Positions 57,302 through 64,000 of a stretch of 64,000 bases of DNA are shown here, in pieces (within the stretch, counting starts at the first letter, position 1; every line of letters starts with the position of its first letter). The stretch lies in assembly GCA_012976225.1 (NCBI GenBank), contig JAAVVG010000003.1:558001-622000 (forward strand), in the 5' to 3' direction. The notes beneath the pieces were generated by a model, which was not told the origin of the DNA, ran no database searches, and was given only the letters and a program-made list of their open reading frames with translations. The DNA is from Golubevia sp. BC0850. Lineage: Eukaryota > Basidiomycota > Exobasidiomycetes > Golubeviales > Golubeviaceae. Made by a program: the position numbers and the translations under genes.

Positions 57302-60256
57302 TTACATTCTTTCGAGAGCTGAAAGGACGGGAAAGAAAAGGAAGCAAAGATCGAAAAGGATTGCATCAGTACAAATCGCAGGACAAAAGACAAACTTCTC
57401 TCTGTAATACTCACGTTCGACAGTCAACAACCTAAGAGCAGCGTTCAAAACATCCCTTGAACACCTATAAAGCCAAAGTCTAGCCAAAGCCAAATCTTCA
57501 GCACTTCCTTTGACGATAAGAACTTCCCAAGCACTTGAAATGGCATGACAAAGTTTAAAAGCATAAGTCACGATAGTAGAAGGTTGATGATCTTTAATGG
57601 CAGCTTTAACGATATCTGGCCAATTAGCGAGTAGAACCACGATTTCTCTAGCCTTAGGTTCAGAAAGCAATTCAGGTTTTAAAGTAGAAAGATCTAGATC
57701 TCCTTTCTTTAAGGTGATACCATCAGCGGCGACTTTTCTTTCAACAGAACATAATCTAACATGTTGATATTGTAAATAAGGACCAGTATCACCTTCCCAA
57801 CTAGTCATTCTTTTCCAATCGAATTGATAATCATTGACTCTTTTAGCAGACATGTCTTGAATTTTAACAGCAGTCATTCCAACCAAATCAGCAGTCTTTT
57901 CAGGATTTTCAATAGCATTATATTTAATTTCATTTTCTTTCATTAAATCCCACATGGTAGTTTTCGCTTCATCTAAAATATGATCCAAAAAAACTGCAGT
58001 ACCTTTTCTTGTTGACATACCTCTTACTAAACCATAATTGATATGTAAAAGTTTCCCTTCAGAAGGTTTTGCCCAAGGATATTCTAAAAGCTCTAAAACT
58101 TTGAAGAATTGGGCTAAATGTAAATCTTGTTGATTTGCAACTACATAAATCATTTTATCAAAACCTTTCGAACCATATTTGTCCCATCTTTGTTTTGCTT
58201 CTGCGATATCTCTAGTGATATATAGTGGAGTACCATCTTTCCTTTCAACTACAGCTTTCTCTAATTTCCATTGACTTAAATCAATCAATTTAGCTCCATT
58301 CTCAGTCGTAGAAACATATTCACTTTTGTTTAACAATTCCATAGTTTTTGCCATATTTTCTTTAGTAACTTGAGATTCACCTGAATAAACGTCGAATTTA
58401 ATGTTCAATCTCTCATAAGTCTTGATATATTTCTCAATTGAGAGAACTCTGAACTTTTCCCACATTGCTAAACATTCTTGATCACCATCTTCCATTCCTT
58501 TGAAGTAAGCTCTAGCTTCTTCATGAATCGCTTCTCCTTTTCCTTCTCCTTCTTCTGCCAATTTGTTGATTTGAACGTAGACGTCGAATAAATGCATCAC
58601 TGCATTCTCTTTCAGTTTCCCTTCATCTCCAAACATTTTCCACCCAACCGCCAATAGACCTAAGCCAATTGAAGAAAAAAATAAGAAAATAGAAGACGAA
58701 AATCAAATCAGCAATTCATACTCTCACTTTCCTAACCCTCTCTCTCTCTCTCTCCATGACTCACCAAACTGTTTCCCCCAATCTCCCAAGTAATTCCACC
58801 TTTGAACATTCCAACCATTAGCCTCATAAAGATTTGCCAAAAAGGCACCGATAATAGTAGATCTAAGATGACCAGCATGAAAAGGTTTGGCAATGTTTGG
58901 ACTTGAAAATTCAACCAAGGCTTGTTTTCCTTCTCCAGAAAGGTTGGTTCCATAAGAAGAAGCTTTCTTCTCACCTCCAGAGGGGTTTCCAGAAGATCCA
59001 TAAGTCAATTGATGACAGATAGATAAAGTCAAGGCTGTTAAAGTGGTGGTGTTCATTGTATAGTAGACGAATGCTCCTTTGGCTTCACATTTTGAGAGGT
59101 ATGGAGTTTCTTGGAACTGGAGAGGGAGAGAGTGGAGTGGAGTGGAGTAGAGGAAGAGCGGGTTTGAGAAAAGATAGGTAAGTGATTTGATTGGAGAAAA
59201 AGGTTCGGAGGAGCTGGGTAGAAAGATTAGGATTGGACCTTGTCCCCATTGTGATCTGAATCACATATCCCTCCGGTAATCTCTTTCAATTCATAATCGT
59301 GGAATCAACAACTGTTCGAGAAGCTGAAAGCAGGTGAGGCTTCTTCTTACCCTAGAGCTTGGTAGAAGTCAATTCCACTTGCTCTCTGCTCGACCTTGCA
59401 GCTCAATTTGATTTCTCCTACTTTGAGTATTTCAAAGTCTGAATGTCATAGCTGCTGGATCCGGATAAGAATCTTGCTATCTCAGCTACACGGGGGTTGT
59501 ATAGAGCTAGAGTGGCATTTCCATTTCTTCCCAGCCCAAGCAGTCCCTTCTCTGTCTCTGGGCACACACCTTTCCCACTTCCACTCTTCATTACCTTTCC
59601 AGCCGAATGGATTTCGCTCTCTATCATAGTCCACTCACAGCCTTTGCTACCTTTTCAGCATGCTCATTTGGTTTCCCAGGCAATCTGAACCTTGGAACTG
59701 CCAAACTATAATCAGCATCCTTCGCAGGATGTTGAACAGCTGCAAAAACGGTTTGTAAAGGTAAATCCAAAGCTTTGGAAGCTTGATCTGCAACTGCTAA
59801 ACGGAAATGGTCCAGAGGGTTTCTACCAAGATCGATTCCATCTAATTCAGGCAAGGTTGGAAGTTGAGTTAAAATTGGGAGACCAGAAGTTTTGAAGGAT
59901 GGAATTGAATTTGATGGAATTGGTGATGAAGCTACTTTTACTGGGATTTCAGGTGATGCCATTTTGTAAGTCGAGGTTGAATGGAAGTTACGAGTTGAAG
60001 TCAAAGGAGAAATTGAAGGTTGAGAATTGACTCTGACTCGATGAGAGCTTTCGATTAGAATTCCACTTGGATTTCTACTTTTACTTCTGCTTGTTGATTT
60101 GATTAGAGAATTCAAATTGGAGAGACAAGATCTAAAAGTTGAATTGGATCTCGAAATCTTGAAAATACGTTGGTTGAAATAGGAGAGGTTAGGTTGGGAG
60201 AGAAGAGAAGAAAGTCGACTCGAAATTTCATACCTCATTTCTGTTAATACAACCAT
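57302..60256 (-). CDS. Arginyl-tRNA synthetase, probable dual cytosolic/mitochondrial
   Basis: This class I synthetase charges tRNA-Arg. Four exons (60256-59639, 59116-58765, 58659-57415, 57318-57302) sum to 743 residues from the upstream ATG, or 645 from the ATG at 59962 (MASPEIPVK). The HIGH motif appears in [20 protein letters not shown]. The KMSKS equivalent is [17 protein letters not shown]. The anticodon-binding domain contains [20 protein letters not shown], and the last exon gives the typical end VEPLERM. The extra N-terminus ([46 protein letters not shown]) is rich in Ser/Arg with almost no acid, as in mitochondrial presequences. The two in-frame starts would supply both compartments. 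The upstream ATG is 34 bp from the divergent RSA3-like ATG. Confidence 0.93.
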
Positions 60257-60290
60257 TCTTCCATCTTGCAATCCTTTTGCTTTTATTAGT

Positions 60291-61850
60291 ATGCCACCAA
60301 AAAGAAAGAGAGCTAGAAAGCTTAGAACTGCAGCAGCTTTGAACGGATCATCAGATTCAGATTCAAGTTCAAGCAGTTCAGATGATTCGCAAGAAAATGA
60401 AATTCAACCAACTCCAACTAACAAGGGAAAGGAAAGAGAAATTTCAATCACCAACACTCAACATGACGATGACGATGATTCAAGTTCGAGTAGTTCAAGC
60501 TCAAGCTCAAGTTCCTCAGAAGATGAAAACCCAAGACCCAACCCTCCAAGACAGCAGTCAAAGTCAAAGTCACAACCTTCTTTCGAGAAATCAACCAAGC
60601 CACCTCCAACGAATTCAAAAACTTCTTCTTTCAATTCGAAATTAAGACAAAACAGAATCACACCTCCACCTTCCGCGAATTCAGATTCGGAAGAAGAAGA
60701 AGTGTATGATCATGATGAATCCACTAGAACCAGAGAACCAGTTCCAAAACCTTCTTTCCTTCAATCTCAATTCCTACAATCTTCAAAAGTGCCTAGAAAA
60801 TCCTATTCAAGATCCAATGTTGTATCAAAGGAGGCATCCGAAATCAAAAGGTTGCAGAAAGAATCCCAGAGGAAATTGAAAGAGGAGGAGAAAAAGAAGG
60901 TGGATGAGAAGAGGAAGGAAGCTTTCAAGAGCCTTTGGTTGGAAGCTGTTACCAATGAGTTTGGAGATGAGTTGATGGATATTTATAAGGTGAGTTAGAG
61001 CGGCTTGAAAGTCAGAAGGCAAGGGGAAAAAGAGAGGTTCGATTGGCACTTGTAGCTCAAAGGTTTCGTCAAAATCTAGCCAATCTATTCTTCGACAAAT
61101 GAGAAACGAATGTTTAGTCTCCAGAGGAAGTATCGTCGGACCCTAGAAAGAGAGAAAGAAAAGCTAGAGCTTGGCTTCTTCTTAACTCTCGACATCGGAA
61201 CCATTTTTGATTCTTCCAAAAAATGGTTCGAGCTTTTTTTCGCTCTCTAGATTCCTTCGCTTTGAAAAATCTTGAATGATGGAATAGTTATTATATCTGA
61301 AGGTCTTGGGGGGGGGGGTTCTAGATCTCAAGGTTTGTCCTACAGTCTCAGAAATCGAACCCAACGTGCAGAAGGAAGACGACCCAGAAAATTCTCTTTG
61401 TTTCAGAAATCGCGATCTACGCCTTCATGCCATTTGCATTCAACATCGAAGTAAAATAGCTTTAAACAGAGTAGATTAAATTCAAGAGAAATCTCCCTAG
61501 CCTTCCATTCCCACCAACCTAACCTCTTTACTGACTTCCATTTCCTTCTCTCTTGTTTCGCCGCTTCTCCTCCTTTCCTTTTCCTTTCTTCCACCCTTCT
61601 TTTTCCCCTTCATTCTTCTCTTCAACTATCTCTTTTCCCTTACCATCCACCTCCTTTCCGTCTCCCCTCTCTCCCTCTCAACTCACTCAACTCACCTCCA
61701 TCAAAGCGAGAACCAAATCTAACAACCGATTCCTCAAGACTACCTCATTTCATTTCAGCTTTAGGAAATGGTGCTTCTTTATTCTCTACTTCTACTTCAA
61801 CTTCAGGTGGGAAAGTTGATGAGTTGGGGATTCTTATGAGAGGGATTTGA
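60291..61850 (+). CDS. Rsa3-like ribosome assembly factor
   Basis: Rsa3 proteins act with DEAD-box helicases in early 60S subunit assembly in the nucleolus. Two exons (60291-60989, 61707-61850) sum to 280 residues. A basic start MPPKRKRARKLRTAAALNG is followed by long poly-Ser/Asp tracts and a Pro/Ser-rich middle. The helical region KRLQKESQRKLKEEEKKKVD leads to the family domain FKSLWLEAVTNEFGDELMDI, split by the intron before EPNLTTDSSRLPHFISALGN and GASLFSTSTSTSGGKVDELG. It ends ILMRGI. The 717-nt intron is the longest found here, but the joined domain matches the expected Rsa3 pattern (acidic helix, then a Leu-rich helix and GASLF). An unseen exon inside it cannot be ruled out. Confidence 0.75.
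61308..61318. repeat. G homopolymer in the RSA3-like intron
   Basis: A run of about ten G residues lies inside the long intron of the Rsa3-like gene. Potentially variable and error-prone in assembly. Confidence 0.7.
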
Positions 61851-63797
61851 AAGGGGAGATTGAAGTCTTGAGGCTTGGGAGTTGAGAAATATTGAGAGCC
61901 TGGTAATATTTGAATCTAGAGGAGAGGTTGAGGGGAGTCAAGTTGATGAGGCGATGCAGTTTTGGGTAGAAGGGAGCTTTTTGATTGAATTAAGTTGATG
62001 ATACTGCAGCTCTTGTTTTCAATTCTTTTAGTGGATCTTTATTGAAAACTTTGTTTTGCATTTTGATTGAAATTTTTTTGATTTTGGGTTGTGCTTCTCG
62101 TCCATTGCCCTACCTAATCACCTTGAAGCAGAAATTCCCGGTTCCAAAGTTAGGGAAGGAAGCTGGTCAGTAAAAAAGAAGAGAAAAAAAAACAAAAAAA
62201 AGTTGAAAGGAGACCGGAGAATCGAGTATTCTTTCTCACTGAGTTGCGAAGGGAGGAGGGCTGAGATGGATGAGATTTTCATCCCTCTCCATCACGCAGT
62301 CTCTTCGTCGTCTTGAAGCTCCTTTCCCAAGTTCAAGTTGATCTCTTTTTAATGGGTACTTACTTTGGTTCTGCAAATCCAAGGAATTGATGAATGATGC
62401 CCCATCTATGTAGAGAAGGTCTCAGGTGGAGGTGGTTCAAGCTCACTCGAAGTTTTCGAATTTGCGCGTCAAAAGGAGGTGGATTTGCAGTTTTGCCACC
62501 TTGTCACTTGCTCCCCCGCAGGATGTTTGAGAGGTCGCAGGAGGAGGTAGAAGGGTGGAGAAAGCTGGAACTGCAAAAAGAGAGGGAGAGAGACAACTCC
62601 TGCCTATGGTGAGCGAGAACGAAGGCTGGAGAATCATCACTCCGCTCCAACCCTGAATTTCATCAACCTTGTCATCTTCAAACTTACTGCAATTCGGATA
62701 GCAAAAAAAGCAAGAGAACCTAAGAAAATGTCTAAACTTCTGAGCTTCTATCCGTATGAAGCTCCCAGAGAACCTTGGCCTCTGCAGAAAGGAAAGGTTG
62801 TGAAAGGGGATGTTCTCACGAAGGGGAGCTCTCCCTCTGCCCAGCTTCTTTTGGCCGTCACCCAGAAAGTTGCAACCATGTTAGGGGAGAAGATCTCTTG
62901 GGTTTGCCACTCTGAAGGCACTTCAGAAAGTTCAGATCATGGGATGGAAGAACTTCCCTCTTCGTTCCTCGTTCGTGATCTCGTTATCCCCGCACTTTCA
63001 AGCAAGATCTTGATCCGACGGTGCTCTCGATCTTGGAAGAATCGGCTTTCACGAACCAGCAGCTGCAGGAAATCCAAGGAAAGGGAGAAGTTCTAAAACG
63101 GGAAGAGTCCAAAGGGAGGGAAGTCACGAGTCACTGGCCCGTGGCGTCGATTTCTCGGAAGTTTTTTTGGAAGAAATCTCACAAAAGGCGAGCTTCCGTA
63201 GGTCGGATGCTCTCATCCTTTCGAAGACTTTGTTCTTTTCTGCCAAGTTTTGCGAATAACGAAGAATTTGAAAGAGCGAAAGATGGGTTGCGCCCAAGAA
63301 GAGAAGGCGGGGGAAAGTCCCTGAGACCGTACACAGCCGAAGCGAAACCTAGCCTAACCTCTTCCCCGCGCCTCGCCACCAATTTTGAGAAACAGGTTTT
63401 TCGGGACCGAACGCAAACAAGAGACGAAAAGAAGGGGCTTGATTGATTTTTCGGGAGCGTGAATGAAGGGCAGACCAAGGAGGTGATCGTGTCCAGGAAG
63501 TCAAGTTCGCCCTTCGCCTCTAAACTTCTTGGGCTCTCCTCGCCACAGAGTTTAGCTTTGCAGGGACGAACTAAGTAGATTGGTTTGGTTTTCTCCCCTT
63601 CATTTGAAGGAATTTGGCAGCTCGACGAAGGAGCAAGCGACTCAGATTGCCTCTGAAAGAAACCTCCACGAATCTCTATAAAAGGCAGCTCGTTTCCAAC
63701 TCTTTCTCAATTCCTCATCAACTCTTTCTTCTTCTTTCTCTTCAATCGAAACCAACCAATAAATCAACCCACCAAAACCCAACTCAACTCTTTCAAA
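61851..63797. other. 1.9-kb interval with unresolved coding-like frames
   Basis: No gene is confirmed. Two overlapping plus-strand frames stand out: 62728-63096 (MSKLLSFYPYEAPREPWPLQ...) and 63021-63446 (...SILEESAFTNQQLQEIQGKG...). Reading the first into the second would need a one-base frame change near 63000 and no convincing intron explains it. I recognise no domain. The remaining sequence is A/T- and GA-rich. It may be a decayed gene or chance frames upstream of the HsbA-like gene. Confidence 0.4.
63677..63684 (+). promoter_or_regulatory. TATA box of the HsbA-like gene
   Basis: TATAAAAG lies 121 bp upstream of the ATG at 63798, followed by a CT-rich leader and an A-rich run just before the start codon. 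This arrangement is typical of strongly expressed fungal genes. Confidence 0.7.
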
Positions 63798-64000
63798 ATG
63801 CAATTCACCGCCGCTCTAGTCACCCTCGCCATCTCTGCCATGACCGTCTTGGCTGATGTTGCCCAACTCAAGACTGACATCGCTGCCATCGAGTAAGTTT
63901 CAAGAGGGATTCAGAGAACGAGGAAGAATCAGAGACTTCGAAGGACACGTTTTCTAACCCACCTTCTCCCCTCCCCTCTCCCTCTACCTCCTTGTCCTCT
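63798..64000 (+). CDS. HsbA-like secreted protein (5' part only)
   Basis: The first exon (63798-63892) encodes MQFTAALVTLAISAMTVLAD, a signal peptide, followed by VAQLKTDIAAIE. The start of an alternating hydrophobic helix after the cleavage site resembles hydrophobic surface binding protein A and cell-wall galactomannoproteins. These are secreted helical proteins that coat hydrophobic surfaces and recruit esterases. A GTAAGT donor follows and the rest of the gene lies beyond the window. With only about 12 mature residues visible, the family call is tentative; the secreted nature is firm. Confidence 0.5.

Overview
This window reads as nuclear DNA of a basidiomycete fungus. The genes carry many short introns (mostly about 50-120 nt) with GTGAGT/GTAAGT donors. 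They include an APSES regulator, a UPF0658 Golgi protein, an external-type NADH dehydrogenase, divergent H2A/H2B genes and a hydrophobic-surface-binding-like secreted protein. Base composition is moderate and intergenic DNA is GA/CT-rich. I cannot fix the genus. No tRNA, rRNA, CRISPR array, retroelement or DNA transposon was recognised. Gene models were built by hand from splice sites, frame continuity and family resemblance. For most multi-exon genes I summed the exon lengths and they give one open frame.

Layout. 1-16 kb: 3'-truncated BiP/Kar2 (-), StuA-type APSES factor (-), two Yra1/ALY mRNA-export adaptors head to head (9407- / 11830+), a tiny HVA1-TUDOR-like protein (+) and an unknown secreted protein (-). 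16-30 kb: copy A of an unrecognised F-box-like family (broken), UPF0658 Golgi protein (+), a Cys/His-rich unknown (+), APC/C subunit Cdc16 (-) head to head with a Wss1-type SprT/WLM protease (+). 30-44 kb: secreted PhlG-like hydrolase (-), alternative NADH dehydrogenase (-), copy B of the F-box-like family (broken), MDR enoyl reductase (-), two-finger C2H2 factor (-). 44-64 kb: copper amine oxidase (+), secreted class 3 lipase (-), two disordered unknowns (-), serine carboxypeptidase (+), divergent histones H2A/H2B, arginyl-tRNA synthetase (-) almost abutting an Rsa3-like ribosome assembly factor (+), a 2-kb spacer and the first exon of an HsbA-like secreted protein.

Functional threads. Housekeeping genes dominate (ER chaperone, mRNA export, APC/C, respiration, histones, translation, ribosome assembly). 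They are mixed with a small secreted/catabolic set (lipase, carboxypeptidase, PhlG-like hydrolase, HsbA-like protein). No biosynthetic cluster is evident.

Most worth a second look: two degenerate copies of an unnamed gene family that share an intact, same-length last exon; a probable dual-targeted ArgRS whose upstream ATG lies only 34 bp from the divergent RSA3 ATG; a repeated TGACGCATTTA element between the histone genes; a coding-like tail with a SUMO-interaction-type motif just past the WSS1 stop; a secreted PhlG-like enzyme; and the head-to-head ALY pair.
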